Part shown: positions 44,027 through 54,087 of the stretch, piece after piece | Layout: the number at the start of each line of letters is the position of its first letter | How positions within the stretch are numbered: the first letter of the stretch is position 1 | Source: Flavipsychrobacter stenotrophus | GTDB taxonomy: Bacteria > Bacteroidota > Bacteroidia > Chitinophagales > Chitinophagaceae | Length of the DNA: 64,000 nt | Direction: 5' to 3' | Assembly (NCBI RefSeq): GCF_002954265.1 | Contig: NZ_PPSL01000003.1 | Location: 868,001 to 932,000 of the forward strand | Translations under genes and position numbers: made by a program | The notes under the pieces: generated by a model | What the model was told of the DNA's origin: nothing | Seen by the model: only the letters and a program-made list of their open reading frames with translations | Database searches by the model: none

Positions 44027-44995
44027 ATGAAGCACATTTCTATACTCATTCCTCATGGTCCGTCAAGCACAGTAAACATAGATGGCAGCCACCAAATATT
44101 GACTATGGTAAACAGTATTTTGGCGCAATTTGGAAAAGAGCCGGCATTTAATGTGCAACTAGTAGGACATGCACATAGAGCGACAGTACCAACGGGTGCG
44201 GTTACTATTACACCTGATGCATCTATAGATGATATTACACATACTGATCTTGTCATTATCCCTGCTATGTATGGAGAGCTGGAACAGGCAATGACGCTCA
44301 ACAAAGATTTTATACCCTGGATAAAGAAGCAACATGACAAGGGGGCGGAAATAGCCAGCATGTGCATTGGTGCGTTCCTGCTTGCTTCTACCGGCTTATT
44401 AGATGGTAAGCGGTGTTCTACTCACTGGAGGATGGCTGATGAATTCAGGCAGATGTACCCCGCTGTAAACTTGATAGATGAGAAGATGGTAACGGAAGAT
44501 AGCGGCATTTATACAAGTGGCGGCGCTTATTCTTACCTAAACCTGCTGATGTACATTATTGAAAAGCATGCTGGCAGGGATATGGCTATTATGATAGCTA
44601 AGAGTTTTGCAATAGACATTGACAGGGATAGCCAATCGCCATTTATGATCTTCCAGGGACAGAAGGGGCATAATGATGAAGAAATAAAGAGAGCGCAGCA
44701 GTATATAGAGCAAAATTTCAGTGAAAAGATCTCTGTTGACGAACTTGCAGATATGCATGCGGTTGGCCGTCGGAGTTTTGAGCGCAGATTTAAGAAAGCT
44801 ACCAACAATACTATAATAGAATATGCACAGCGGGTGAAAGTTGAGGCGGCAAAGCGCAGCTTTGAGACCAGCCGCAAAAATATAAATGAAGTAATGTACG
44901 AGGTGGGTTATACTGATTCTAAAGGCTTCAGGGATGTGTTTAAGAAACTCACCGGATTGACGCCGATCGAGTATAGAAATAAATATAGTAAGTAA
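44027..44995 (+). CDS. GlxA-type transcriptional regulator (DJ-1/PfpI domain plus AraC HTH)
   Basis: The 322-residue protein has a DJ-1/PfpI-like sensor domain at about 1-190, with the nucleophile-elbow motif SMCIGAFLLASTGLLDGKR (Cys113) and CSTHW. An AraC-type double helix-turn-helix covers about 220-322 (ISVDELADMHAVGRRSFERRFKKATNN and VGYTDSKGFRDVFKKLTGLTPIEYRNK). GlxA-type proteins are usually activators responding to small molecules; the ligand here is unknown. Its divergent position makes the VOC-DoxX-YdeI operon the best target. Confidence 0.92.
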   Translation: MKHISILIPHGPSSTVNIDGSHQILTMVNSILAQFGKEPAFNVQLVGHAHRATVPTGAVTITPDASIDDITHTDLVIIPAMYGELEQAMTLNKDFIPWIKKQHDKGAEIASMCIGAFLLASTGLLDGKRCSTHWRMADEFRQMYPAVNLIDEKMVTEDSGIYTSGGAYSYLNLLMYIIEKHAGRDMAIMIAKSFAIDIDRDSQSPFMIFQGQKGHNDEEIKRAQQYIEQNFSEKISVDELADMHAVGRRSFERRFKKATNNTIIEYAQRVKVEAAKRSFETSRKNINEVMYEVGYTDSKGFRDVFKKLTGLTPIEYRNKYSK

Positions 44996-45005
44996 CTGTT
45001 TAAAC

Positions 45006-45515
45006 ATGATAACAAACCACCCCATAGCGGTCACCATTTTAATAGTTATAGTGATAGTTGTTTACAGGTTAAGAAGAATAAAAAAGCGCAGGAGGGTTGA
45101 AAATCCGCCGGTAACATTTGAGGAATGCGAACAAGAATGGTTGAACAAGATAGAAGAGTTGGGCGTTGCTTTTCCTGTTCTATATAGAGATAATGATGAG
45201 GTGCCGGAAGCAAGAGGTTTTGAGTCGCTTGAAGATCTGTTGGGAGATTATGATACCGTAAGCTTTGATAATGACGATAGAAGCATGCTCATTGACCAAA
45301 ATGGTAAAATTGTTTCCCTGCAATACAATGAGTTGCAAAGACTGATATTCCCGAACGAAATAATTGACTGTAAAAGAACACCACTTGAGTTGTTGGAATA
45401 TCTTCATCCGATCATAGATCACATGCTATCTGCCGAAGAATATGACCACGTGAAAACACTTCCTGATGTTTCTGAAATTATCACGTACTTGTCTGCAACA
45501 TTGGAATTAGAATAA
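45006..45515 (+). CDS. Hypothetical membrane-anchored protein
   Basis: The 169-residue protein has one N-terminal transmembrane helix (PIAVTILIVIVIVVYRL, residues 6-22), then a strongly basic stop-transfer stretch (RRIKKRRR). The rest is an acidic cytoplasmic domain (FEECEQEWLNKIEELG, LEDLLGDYDTVSFDNDD). No family was recognised. It begins 10 bases after the GlxA-type gene and is probably cotranscribed. A 17-bp terminator follows. Confidence 0.65.
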   Translation: MITNHPIAVTILIVIVIVVYRLRRIKKRRRVENPPVTFEECEQEWLNKIEELGVAFPVLYRDNDEVPEARGFESLEDLLGDYDTVSFDNDDRSMLIDQNGKIVSLQYNELQRLIFPNEIIDCKRTPLELLEYLHPIIDHMLSAEEYDHVKTLPDVSEIITYLSATLELE

Positions 45516-45543
45516 GGTAATTTATAGTTGTAAGATAGGCTAC

Positions 45544-45583
45544 AATAAAATGAGCCACACGTTTATGTGTGGCTCATTTTATT
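45544..45583. terminator. Bidirectional terminator
   Basis: AATAAAATGAGCCACAC pairs perfectly with its complement around a 6-base loop. A and T tracts on both sides serve the two convergent genes ending at 45515 and 45605. Confidence 0.85.
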
Positions 45584-45604
45584 GCTTGTTCATGGTAAGT
45601 ATTT

Positions 45605-47467
45605 TTAGTGCTGAATGGCCACCTTTATCGTTTGTGCTGCACCACTCTTGTCGGCAATTTTTACGAGATATACTCCTGAAGCAAATTTAGAAGTGTTGAT
45701 CTCTGCAATGCCATTAGTACCAGCGCCTGCATAAAGTGTACGACCCATCATATCGGTCAGCACGATCATGAAATTATCTTTGCCATCGGCATGTGCAAAC
45801 AATTTATCTCCGGCAGGGTTAGGATAAACAACTGCGTTCATTTCATTGTTTATTTTGGCTACTCCCACGTTGTTATTGATTGTATTCAATACTTTATTTG
45901 TAGCTACACCCGGATTGTAATCGAAGAAGATATTGGCACTGTTATAGATCTGCGTGCCGGGAGCAAGACCTGGCTTTGGCAATACGCTGTAGGTAAACGA
46001 ACCAATGCTGCCGTCAGGGTTGCTGATACTATCTGGAAGATTGATGTTGTTAAATCTGAATCTAACCGCGTTGCCGTCTTTATAAACTTCAACCGGTGAG
46101 CTGCTGTTCATCATGTGCAAGGTTCTTACATCAAGGTTGGCGCTTAGGGTATCATCTACAGTTATGTTACGTGCCGCAGCAGTACCAGTATTCTGGAAGT
46201 GTACATTGTAGACAAGTTGGGTGTTGTTCGCAATGTAACCCTGCGCACCCACACCTTGCGGGCATACAGCAATTTCGTTGGGATCCCATGATGATGTGAC
46301 TACTCTGGTAAATGTTTGTGTGTTATTGGCGAGGTTAGGGTCGGTATAGGCAGTTGGTGTTGCAGATACTGTGCAGGTTACTACCGATCCCAAAGTGGCA
46401 CTTACATCAGTGTAAACTTTTATTCTCGGATAGAAATAGAAATAACTGCCCACAGTGCTCGCATTCCAGGTAAGTGTGTTGCCGGATACCGATGTGGGAG
46501 GTATTGTGGCATAGCCTGCATAGTGGAGATGCGGATCGAGCGTAAGTGTTACTGTATTAGAGAATGCGGTGCATGAATAGCCCCAGTACCACCATGCATG
46601 ACCTTCTACTATCTGCACCCATGTTGTGTCACCAGGCACTACGCCATATGTGCATCCGCCGGCCCACACATCAAATGTGGAGAGTGGGACACAAGTATCG
46701 GCAAAATCCTGGCTGTAAGTTCCGCCTACTGCAACGGTAAGGGTATAGAGTCCGTTTGCAGGGCAAGACGGTGCAGCATTACCTGTGGGGGTAGGGCCGG
46801 TTGCGGCCCAATAAAGTGAGTATGCGTATGCGGGGTTTGCCAGTATAGTGTAGTTACCTGCAGGAGCTACAATGCTGTAGAAGCCACTATCGTCGGTATA
46901 GCCATAAAGCGATGTGTCTAATGTCACATTGTTGATAAGAAAGATAGGTGCCCATACAAGACCCTGTTCACCTGCATCGCGCACGCAATTGTGGTTATTA
47001 TCCATGTACAGGTGGCCGGTTATTGGGGCGCATGTGTTGCTAAGCACAGTCGGCGACATAGCCACCCATGTGTTAGATACTCCACTGGTTGCGGTGACGG
47101 TTGCAGCCTGGGTAAATGATCCCGGTATAGTATAAACATGGGTGAATGAGCCATCAACAAAAGATGAGTCTCTTACCCTGAGCGAGCTGCTTGTACCGTC
47201 TCCCCAGTTCACGTATAGTGTGCATGAGTCTCCTGGTACAGCGGTGCCGGTCATCCATCCTACTACCAGCATACTTACAGTGTCAGGCAATATGCATGCG
47301 GTTCCCCCGGGAGCAAATCCGTAAACGTTTGTCGTTACACTTGTCCACTGTGCGTTACTTTTTTCTGCTTTGAAAGCGAACAGCAGCGCTATTATGAAAG
47401 CCGCCAGGTAGGTAGTTCTAAAGGAACTACTTCTTGTTTTCGATGGTTGAATAAATGTGTTTTTCAT
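45605..47467 (-). CDS. Large secreted T9SS cargo with SdrB-like and DUF7619-type domains
   Basis: The 620-residue protein has a signal segment ending ...FKAEKSNA before QWTSV. A PKD-like N-terminal part is followed by a cysteine-rich SdrB/Cna-B-like domain (ITGHLYMDNNHNCVRDAGE). Then comes a repeat-type domain known from many Bacteroidota surface proteins (SWDPNEIAVCPQGVG, LVYNVHFQNTGTAAARNITVDDTL, IFFDYNPGVATNKVLNTI). The type A sorting domain closes it (VVYPNPAGDKLF, LTDMMGRTLY, FASGVYLVKI). It is probably a surface adhesin or structural protein. The upstream extension to 47521 is not signal-like, so ATG 47467 is used. Confidence 0.85.
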   Translation of the reverse strand: MKNTFIQPSKTRSSSFRTTYLAAFIIALLFAFKAEKSNAQWTSVTTNVYGFAPGGTACILPDTVSMLVVGWMTGTAVPGDSCTLYVNWGDGTSSSLRVRDSSFVDGSFTHVYTIPGSFTQAATVTATSGVSNTWVAMSPTVLSNTCAPITGHLYMDNNHNCVRDAGEQGLVWAPIFLINNVTLDTSLYGYTDDSGFYSIVAPAGNYTILANPAYAYSLYWAATGPTPTGNAAPSCPANGLYTLTVAVGGTYSQDFADTCVPLSTFDVWAGGCTYGVVPGDTTWVQIVEGHAWWYWGYSCTAFSNTVTLTLDPHLHYAGYATIPPTSVSGNTLTWNASTVGSYFYFYPRIKVYTDVSATLGSVVTCTVSATPTAYTDPNLANNTQTFTRVVTSSWDPNEIAVCPQGVGAQGYIANNTQLVYNVHFQNTGTAAARNITVDDTLSANLDVRTLHMMNSSSPVEVYKDGNAVRFRFNNINLPDSISNPDGSIGSFTYSVLPKPGLAPGTQIYNSANIFFDYNPGVATNKVLNTINNNVGVAKINNEMNAVVYPNPAGDKLFAHADGKDNFMIVLTDMMGRTLYAGAGTNGIAEINTSKFASGVYLVKIADKSGAAQTIKVAIQH

Positions 47468-47933
47468 TTTGTTTGGTTTTAAACGTTGAAGATATGGTTC
47501 GGTATATAAGACCATCTTCACGCTTTAAAGGTTGGGAATTTATTTTATAAAATGTTGATTTGCAAATATTTACGATTGGTCTTGAAATAGCAACAGTTCA
47601 TCAATGCTTATTGATGAACAGGGAGGAAAAGTGGAGTAGATCTTGCCCGAAAACGTTATTTTCGAAATATTACCTCTACAACTAAAACACAAATGTGTGG
47701 CATATTACTAGCCTCGCAAAGCTGTATTGTATCGTGATGTACTTTCATTGTATAAGTGTGTAGTGGCTTTTATTTGCAAAAAAAAGAAAAGAATAGATTG
47801 CTTTAATTGTTGCTTTTTTAGCTACTTTACTATCATAAACGCATAGCAGACTGTCTTGTCTTTAGCATAGAAATTATATTGGATTTCGATGCGAAATGAC
47901 GCACTAAATACTGAAGGGAGAGGGTAACTATTC
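47468..47933. other. Long divergent gap with a perfect inverted repeat
   Basis: 466 AT-rich bases separate the T9SS cargo gene from the sensor kinase gene. The one clear structure is GTTCATCAAT/ATTGATGAAC around GCTT at 47596-47619. It has no T run, so an operator or RNA hairpin is more likely than a terminator. No gene was found in the gap. Confidence 0.5.
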
Positions 47934-50885
47934 ATGAAATCAACGTTGGCTACCATATTGTTTGCTTTTTTTGTGCTGTTCTGCGGCGGTGCGTTATTTG
48001 CACAGCAACAGCAGTCACGCAACTATGGTATGAAAGATGGCCTGGCTGGTAACACTATATACAGTGTTCTTGCCGATAACAGAGGGTTTCTTTGGTTTGC
48101 AACGGACGGTGGTGTGAGTCTATATGATGGATCAACCTTTAAGAATTTTTCTGTAAAAGATGGGCTGGAAGATAATGACGTGCTCAGTATGTTTCAGGAT
48201 AATGACGGGCGGATATGGTTCTATTGTTTCAATAAGCAACCCTGCTTTTATTACAAGGGCCAATTCTTCAATTCTAAAAACTCAGCTGAATTACGGAAGA
48301 TAAAAGATTACAACTGGCATATATTGTGCATAGCGGCTCACGAAGTTTGGTTTCAGGGAGGTGGAAATATGTATAGGTTCAGAGATAATAAGGTCACTTC
48401 TTTTCATCTGCCTATAACAGAGGGATTGAATATAGTTACAGAAATAAATTCGGTTATATACATCATTTCTCAGACTGCGTTTTATGCATTTAACGCTCGA
48501 ATCGGAAAGTTTGAAAAAGACAATAAACTCATAAGGGATAATCGTTTTGATTCGCATATTGTAGATGCGGGCAATGGTGTATTTCTTCTAATTGACAGGA
48601 GTGCAGACAGAGGTGCGGCTGATATTTACAGGTGCGTGGTTGACCCTGAAAACCATACTGTGGTTACAAAAAAGTGTGGCTATTTAGACAGACAGATGAA
48701 GAATTTTGTTGTGGATCGAACGAATAAAAGGTTGCTTGTCTTGTTTGCAGACAATACTGCCATTGAAAAAAATATGACTTCTGACACATTAGCTACATTA
48801 CGATCTTATAAACTGCCATCACTGGCATCAGACATAGCAACAGACATTCAGGGCAATAAGTGGGTGACAATGCTGGCGGGTGGCGTAGAGGTATTTCCCG
48901 GTAATCCATCAACAACTATTGCAGTTTCCGGCACAAAGGGGGCGTTAACTTGTATCTGTCTGCTCAATATGGACGGTAAGATTGTAGCAGGAACCAGCGA
49001 GAATAGCCTGGTATTTCTTGATAAAGGGAGAATGAGCAATTTGATACATTTTCATCAATACAGAGATATAAGCCGGGTAATTGATGTAAAAGCCGATAAA
49101 TACCATAGGCTGTGGGTAGGTACAGACAATGGTATTTGTATCTATGACCCAAACAAAAGGAGCTTCAACTATGTTGGTGTGGCCAATAGCATCAAAGACA
49201 TTAAGTACGATTCAGTTTACGACTGCATGTTGTTTGCCTCCAGTTTTGGATCTTTCTATATACCATGCGACAACACGAAATTCACGGCAACAATTACCAG
49301 CGAAAGAACAACGTGTATTGCCAGCAACCGCGGAATAAATTGGTACGCCACATTAGATAATTTATATAACAAATCAGGCGGCTTTTTTGAATATAAGTCT
49401 ACTTTGCCCAAGGTGCAGCAACAACTATACAATCAACTCGGCAGCCGGATAACCTGCATGGAGCCGGATGCCCAAAACAGGCTGTGGGTAGGCACTTCGG
49501 GTAATGGGGTATTTGTTGTTGATAATAAAATCATCTTATTCCATTTTACTACTGAATCGGGTCTTACCTCCGACATTTGCAAGAATCTTTATCTTGATAG
49601 CAAAGGAGAGGCCTGGGTGAGCACTAATCAAGGCGTTGCCCGTATCACCCTGTCAGGCAAACAATTCAGCATTGTCAAGTATAATGATAAAAATTGTCTG
49701 CCAGATAATAATATCAACGATGTCCTGGTAGTCAATGACACAGTTTATGTGGCTGGTGGCAGCGGTATTACGTACTTCAGTAAAGACAGGATCACTAATC
49801 GCTATGCTCTTCCTACATACATTACAAGGGTAAAGTCCGGTCCCGATGAGTTCGCTATTGCTGATAGTACTATGGCCATCAAAAGTCGGCACAATACCAT
49901 TAGTATATCCTTCTCGGGGTTGTCTTACGTAAGTAATGGCGATATCAAATATGAGTATTTCATAAAAGAGCTTAATGATAAGCCGCTTGTCACTAAAAAC
50001 ACAATAGTCACCTACAGCGGTCTTGGGCCGGGTACTTATAATTTCTATGTAAGCGCTATCGATATTTTTGGCAACAGAAGTGTTCGCCCTTCACACATCA
50101 CCTTCACCATTTTGCCGGAATGGTATCAACAGCTATGGTTGCGGTGGCTGGCAGGGTTGCTTGTAGTAATGGCTGTAGCGGGTATCACATTTTATTACAG
50201 CAAGATCCATGAAAAGCGCCGTAGAGTGCGCTCCGAATTGTTGCAAACCATATCCAGGCTGGAGCTGGAAGCAATACAGCAGCAAATAGATCCGCATTTT
50301 ATTTTCAATTGTCTTAATGCCATACAGGGTGTTATTTACAAGAATAATACAGACGTAGCAAGCTATTTTATTAATCGCTTTGCCAAGCTCATGCGCAAGG
50401 GATTAATGCTATCGAAGGAAACATTTATATCTGTTGAAGAAGAGTATGAATTCATCAACAACTACCTGGAGGTGGAACAATTAAGATTGAACAATAGTTT
50501 CGATTTTACTATTGTTGTGGATGGCTCCATCAACAAAAGTCAGCCGTTGGTTCCGGCATTCATACTACATCCATTTATAGAAAATGCTATTAATCATGGT
50601 ATCAAATATCTTAAAGGAGAGCGAGGTACTATAAACGTTGAGTTTGTGAAAACAGATAGGATGGAGATTCGGCTTACCGACAATGGTATAGGCGTTAACG
50701 CATCTAAGAAGATAAAAGAGCAGCGCTTATCAGGTCATACGTCAAAGGGGACTGAACTGATATTGGCAAGGGTGGAGTCTTTGAACAAAATATACAACAA
50801 GGATATAGGAGTGGAGATCTTAGACAGAAGTGACCAGGGACCAGGGGAACGGGGTACAATCGTTATTATTTCATTTGGTTTTTAA
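47934..50885 (+). CDS. Propeller/Y_Y_Y sensor histidine kinase of the LytS type
   Basis: The 983-residue protein has a signal peptide (1-23). A two-component-regulator beta-propeller spans about 25-640, with repeats such as DNRGFLWFATDGGVSLYDG and NRLWVGTSGNGVFVVDN. A Y_Y_Y Ig-like domain follows at about 660-725, then one transmembrane helix near 735-755, a short coiled coil and a LytS/His_kinase domain with the phosphoacceptor in QQIDPHFIFNCLNAIQ (His788). The ATPase end is VPAFILHPFIENAINHGIKYL with LTDNGIGV. It senses something in the periplasm and signals to the next gene. Confidence 0.93.
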   Translation: MKSTLATILFAFFVLFCGGALFAQQQQSRNYGMKDGLAGNTIYSVLADNRGFLWFATDGGVSLYDGSTFKNFSVKDGLEDNDVLSMFQDNDGRIWFYCFNKQPCFYYKGQFFNSKNSAELRKIKDYNWHILCIAAHEVWFQGGGNMYRFRDNKVTSFHLPITEGLNIVTEINSVIYIISQTAFYAFNARIGKFEKDNKLIRDNRFDSHIVDAGNGVFLLIDRSADRGAADIYRCVVDPENHTVVTKKCGYLDRQMKNFVVDRTNKRLLVLFADNTAIEKNMTSDTLATLRSYKLPSLASDIATDIQGNKWVTMLAGGVEVFPGNPSTTIAVSGTKGALTCICLLNMDGKIVAGTSENSLVFLDKGRMSNLIHFHQYRDISRVIDVKADKYHRLWVGTDNGICIYDPNKRSFNYVGVANSIKDIKYDSVYDCMLFASSFGSFYIPCDNTKFTATITSERTTCIASNRGINWYATLDNLYNKSGGFFEYKSTLPKVQQQLYNQLGSRITCMEPDAQNRLWVGTSGNGVFVVDNKIILFHFTTESGLTSDICKNLYLDSKGEAWVSTNQGVARITLSGKQFSIVKYNDKNCLPDNNINDVLVVNDTVYVAGGSGITYFSKDRITNRYALPTYITRVKSGPDEFAIADSTMAIKSRHNTISISFSGLSYVSNGDIKYEYFIKELNDKPLVTKNTIVTYSGLGPGTYNFYVSAIDIFGNRSVRPSHITFTILPEWYQQLWLRWLAGLLVVMAVAGITFYYSKIHEKRRRVRSELLQTISRLELEAIQQQIDPHFIFNCLNAIQGVIYKNNTDVASYFINRFAKLMRKGLMLSKETFISVEEEYEFINNYLEVEQLRLNNSFDFTIVVDGSINKSQPLVPAFILHPFIENAINHGIKYLKGERGTINVEFVKTDRMEIRLTDNGIGVNASKKIKEQRLSGHTSKGTELILARVESLNKIYNKDIGVEILDRSDQGPGERGTIVIISFGF

Positions 50886-50894
50886 TAAGCAATT

Positions 50895-51635
50895 ATGATA
50901 CAGGCATTGATTGTAGAAGATGAACAATATAGCAGGGATATACTAGAGGGGCTGTTATCGAAATACTCGCCGCAGGTGGAGATACTTGACTATGCGTGTG
51001 ATGCCAATGAAGCTGTGGAAAAGATAGAAGCATTGAATCCGGAACTGGTGTTTATGGATATAGAGCTGCCTTACGGCAATGCCTTTGATATACTGGCAAG
51101 ACTTAAAGACATATCGTTCCACATAGTATTCACTACAGCATACGATGAGTATATTTTAAAGGCACTCAAGGCCGGTGCAACCGATTACCTGCTAAAACCG
51201 CTTGACCACGCGGAGCTGACAGAAACTATTGCACGCGTAGAAAAGAAAATTGGAGAAAAAAAGAAGTATGCCAATATAGAGCAGTTGCTTGCGGCATTTT
51301 CGAAACAGTTCAATACCAACACGCTTGCCTTGCCTACAATGGATGGCTACAATTTTATCAAGTTTGAAGATATTATTCGCGTAGAGGCCGATGGTAACTA
51401 CTGCAAGATATTCTGTCTCAATAAACAGAGCTACACAGTTACACGGCAAATACATGAGATAGAAGAAAAGTTACCCGCTGTTGCATTCAGCCGTATACAC
51501 AATAGTCACATAGTAAATGTGGGCTTTGTGAGGGAATATATAAAAGGGCGTGGTGGCTATGTAATTATGTCCGATGGATCTCAGGTTGATGTCTCTAATC
51601 GCCGGAAAGACCAATTTCTCGAACGATTACTGTAG
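50895..51635 (+). CDS. LytTR-family response regulator
   Basis: The 246-residue protein has a receiver domain with the phosphorylation site Asp55 (LVFMDIELPYG), the acidic pocket VEDEQ, and a conserved Lys in YLLKPLDH. A LytTR DNA-binding domain follows from about 145 (FIKFEDIIRVEADGNYCKIF, FSRIHNSHIVNVGFVREY, DVSNRRKDQFLERLL). It starts 9 bases after the kinase and forms a pair with it. The divergent T9SS cargo gene upstream of the kinase is a plausible target. Confidence 0.95.
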   Translation: MIQALIVEDEQYSRDILEGLLSKYSPQVEILDYACDANEAVEKIEALNPELVFMDIELPYGNAFDILARLKDISFHIVFTTAYDEYILKALKAGATDYLLKPLDHAELTETIARVEKKIGEKKKYANIEQLLAAFSKQFNTNTLALPTMDGYNFIKFEDIIRVEADGNYCKIFCLNKQSYTVTRQIHEIEEKLPAVAFSRIHNSHIVNVGFVREYIKGRGGYVIMSDGSQVDVSNRRKDQFLERLL

Positions 51636-51646
51636 TCTTTATAAAA

Positions 51647-51688
51647 TACAAGAACCCTGAAGAGGGGATACTCTTCAGGGTTCTTGTA
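51647..51688. terminator. Bidirectional terminator between the LytTR and aminotransferase genes
   Basis: An 18-bp perfect stem (TACAAGAACCCTGAAGAG with its complement) around a 6-base loop, between convergent genes. Confidence 0.8.
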
Positions 51689-51701
51689 TAGAACTGGATC
51701 A

Positions 51702-52892
51702 TTAATTTTTATACACTTTTAGTGCCGCTTCCAGACAATCCATTGCGCCGTTTATGTCTTCTTTGTTGAGTACGTAGGCCATACGAACTTCATTGCGACC
51801 TTTACCAGGTGTGGCATAGAAGCCGGCGGCAGGTGCCATCATTACTGTAGCGCCATTATGACTAAAGTCTTCAAGTAGCCATTGACAGAAACGCTCTGCA
51901 TTTTCTACAGGGAGTTGAGCCATTGCATAAAATGCGCCTCCAGGTAGAGGGCAAAGCACTCCGTCCAACTTCTTCAGGCGGTCTACTAACACGTCTCTAC
52001 GCGATGTGTATTCTGCATGTACTTCATCGAAGTAGTCAGCTGGCAGATCTACTGCAGCTTCACCCAATATCTGAGCAAATGTTGGCGGGCTAAGGCGTGC
52101 TTGTGCAAACTTCATAGCGGCATCCAATACCTGCTGATTGCGGGTAACGAATGCACCTATACGGCCACCACATGCGCTGTATCTCTTAGATATTGTATCC
52201 AGTAAAATGGCATGTTCTTCAAGGCCCGGAATAGACATTGCAGATATATGCTTGCTGCCGTCGTAGCAAAACTCGCGGTACGCTTCATCGCTGAACAGAA
52301 ACAGATCATGCTTCAGGCATATTTCCTTCAGTACGTTCAGCTCGTCCATGCTATAGAGGTAGCCGGTAGGATTGTTGGGATTGCAGATCATTATAGCCTT
52401 TGTCTGCGGTGTTATTGCCTTCTCAAAGGCCTCAATAGCAGGTAATGCAAATCCGCTCTCAATGCTGGACGGTATAGGTACTACCTTTACTCCAGAGCTT
52501 GTTGAAAAGCCATTGTAGTTGGCATAGAACGGTTCAGGAATAATGATCTCGTCACCTGCATCAAGGCAACTCATTATAGCAAACATGATAGCCTCTGAGC
52601 CACCTGTTGTTACTATGATCTGGTTGGCAGTAACGTCAATATCATTGCGCTTGTAGTATTCCACAAGCTTTTTGCGGTAACTATCGAAGCCTGCACTTGG
52701 GCTGTATTCCAGTACGGTCATGTCTGTGTGACGCACAGCATCAAGTATTGATGGCGGCGTTACAATATCAGGCTGACCTATGTTCAGGTGATAAACTTTG
52801 ATTCCTCTTTTTTTAGCAGCGTCGGCAAATGGTACCAACTTGCGAATAGGCGAAGGGGGCATCATGGCCCCGCGATGTGAAATAACCGGCAT
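51702..52892 (-). CDS. PLP-dependent aminotransferase, class I (aspartate type)
   Basis: The 396 residues match class I aminotransferases. They include GQPDIVTPPSILDA, the NPNNPTGYLYSMDEL loop, SDEAYREFCYDG with the PLP-contacting Asp, and the Schiff-base lysine in DTISKRYSACGGRIG (Lys236), which is the AspC/AspAT I-gamma pattern. It probably makes aspartate or a related amino acid; specificity is unsure. The frame is open to 52958, but the TATCTTTG box ends 5 bases before ATG 52892, which is the conserved start. Confidence 0.9.
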   Translation of the reverse strand: MPVISHRGAMMPPSPIRKLVPFADAAKKRGIKVYHLNIGQPDIVTPPSILDAVRHTDMTVLEYSPSAGFDSYRKKLVEYYKRNDIDVTANQIIVTTGGSEAIMFAIMSCLDAGDEIIIPEPFYANYNGFSTSSGVKVVPIPSSIESGFALPAIEAFEKAITPQTKAIMICNPNNPTGYLYSMDELNVLKEICLKHDLFLFSDEAYREFCYDGSKHISAMSIPGLEEHAILLDTISKRYSACGGRIGAFVTRNQQVLDAAMKFAQARLSPPTFAQILGEAAVDLPADYFDEVHAEYTSRRDVLVDRLKKLDGVLCPLPGGAFYAMAQLPVENAERFCQWLLEDFSHNGATVMMAPAAGFYATPGKGRNEVRMAYVLNKEDINGAMDCLEAALKVYKN

Positions 52893-52897
52893 AAAAA

Positions 52898-52905
52898 CAA
52901 AGATA
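52898..52905 (-). promoter_or_regulatory. Close -7 box at the aminotransferase gene
   Basis: TATCTTTG on the minus strand ends 5 bases before the ATG at 52892. Confidence 0.5.
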
Positions 52906-52940
52906 ATGCTAAATGTGAAGTACTGTATTTTGTTTAAAGA

Positions 52941-52974
52941 AGAAGCCCATGAATACAATGCATCATGGGCTTCT
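52941..52974 (-). terminator. Terminator of the aldolase gene
   Basis: AGAAGCCCATGA pairs with TCATGGGCTTCT around a 10-base loop. On the minus strand TCTTTAAAC follows. It lies 23 bases past the stop. Confidence 0.65.
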
Positions 52975-52996
52975 CTTATATTGTCATTTTTGGGAA

Positions 52997-54055
52997 TTAA
53001 GCTATCGTAACGCCATTATCCAGGTATACATCCTGTATAGTGTTGAGTAATTCAACACCAACCTTCATATCCTTCTGGAATGCCTTACGGCCACTGATAA
53101 GACCCATACCACCCGCGCGCTTGTTGATAACCGCTGTAGTTACTGCTTCTGCAAGGTCAGTTGCTCCCTTAGACTCACCACCTGAGTTGATCAGTCCTGC
53201 ACGGCCCATGTAGCAATTAGCTACCTGATAACGGGTAAGATCGATCGGGTGATCTGTAGTCAGTTTATCGTAAACCAGTTTGTGTGTTTTACCGAAGTTC
53301 AATGCATTATAACCGCCATTGTTGCTTGGCAATTTCTGCTTGATGATGTCTGCCTGTATTGTTACACCCAGGTGATTAGCCTGTCCAGTAAGGTCTGCAG
53401 CAGTATGGTAGTCAATACCATCTTTCTTGAAACCGCCGTTACGCAGGTAGCACCAAAGGATGGTAGTCATACCCAGTTCGTGAGCATATTCAAATGCCTT
53501 AGCTACTTCTACTATCTGGCGAGCGCTCTCGTCTGAACCAAAATAGATAGTTGCACCTACTGCTGTTGCTCCCATATTCCATGCATCCTTGATAGTACCG
53601 AACATGATCTGGTCGAACTTATTAGGGTAAGAAAGGAATTCGTTATGATTGATCTTAACGATCATTGGTATTTTGTGAGCATACTTGCGTGCTACTGCAC
53701 CCAGTACGCCATAAGTAGAAGCAACAGCGTTGCAACCACCTTCTATAGCCAGTTTTACAATGTTCTCAGGATCAAAATAAATAGGATTAGGAGCGAAAGA
53801 AGCACCAGCGCTATGCTCTATTCCCTGATCTACAGGAAGGATAGATACATAACCTGTACCACCTAAACGACCATGAGACATAATGCCATTAAGGCTGCGC
53901 AAAGTCTGTACATTACGGTTTGAGATACCCCATACGTCATCAAGATGTGTAGGAGAAGGTAAGTGAATAGCAGATTTGTCAATAGTCTGGCACGTGTGGC
54001 CTAAGTAGTACTCGGCTTTATCGCCTAATAATTCATTTATTTTGTTAGATGCCAT
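52997..54055 (-). CDS. fbaB: Class I fructose-bisphosphate aldolase, DhnA/FbaB type
   Basis: The 352-residue protein is a class I (Schiff-base) aldolase of the DhnA family, unrelated to the zinc-dependent class II enzymes. It has [30 protein letters not shown], the strand [24 protein letters not shown], and the likely catalytic Lys239 in [10 protein letters not shown] glycine-rich phosphate site ([10 protein letters not shown]) follows. It acts in glycolysis and gluconeogenesis together with Fbp. ATG 54055 ([13 protein letters not shown]) is preferred to 54082, since a TACCTTTG box lies 24 bases upstream of it. Confidence 0.92.
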   Translation of the reverse strand: MASNKINELLGDKAEYYLGHTCQTIDKSAIHLPSPTHLDDVWGISNRNVQTLRSLNGIMSHGRLGGTGYVSILPVDQGIEHSAGASFAPNPIYFDPENIVKLAIEGGCNAVASTYGVLGAVARKYAHKIPMIVKINHNEFLSYPNKFDQIMFGTIKDAWNMGATAVGATIYFGSDESARQIVEVAKAFEYAHELGMTTILWCYLRNGGFKKDGIDYHTAADLTGQANHLGVTIQADIIKQKLPSNNGGYNALNFGKTHKLVYDKLTTDHPIDLTRYQVANCYMGRAGLINSGGESKGATDLAEAVTTAVINKRAGGMGLISGRKAFQKDMKVGVELLNTIQDVYLDNGVTIA

Positions 54056-54079
54056 AATATGGTTTTTTGAATTCGAGTG

Positions 54080-54087
54080 CAAAGGTA
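54080..54087 (-). promoter_or_regulatory. Promoter -7 box of the aldolase gene
   Basis: TACCTTTGCAC on the minus strand, 24 bases before the ATG at 54055. The bases beyond it are AAAAGTTAAAAG-type simple repeats. Confidence 0.5.
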
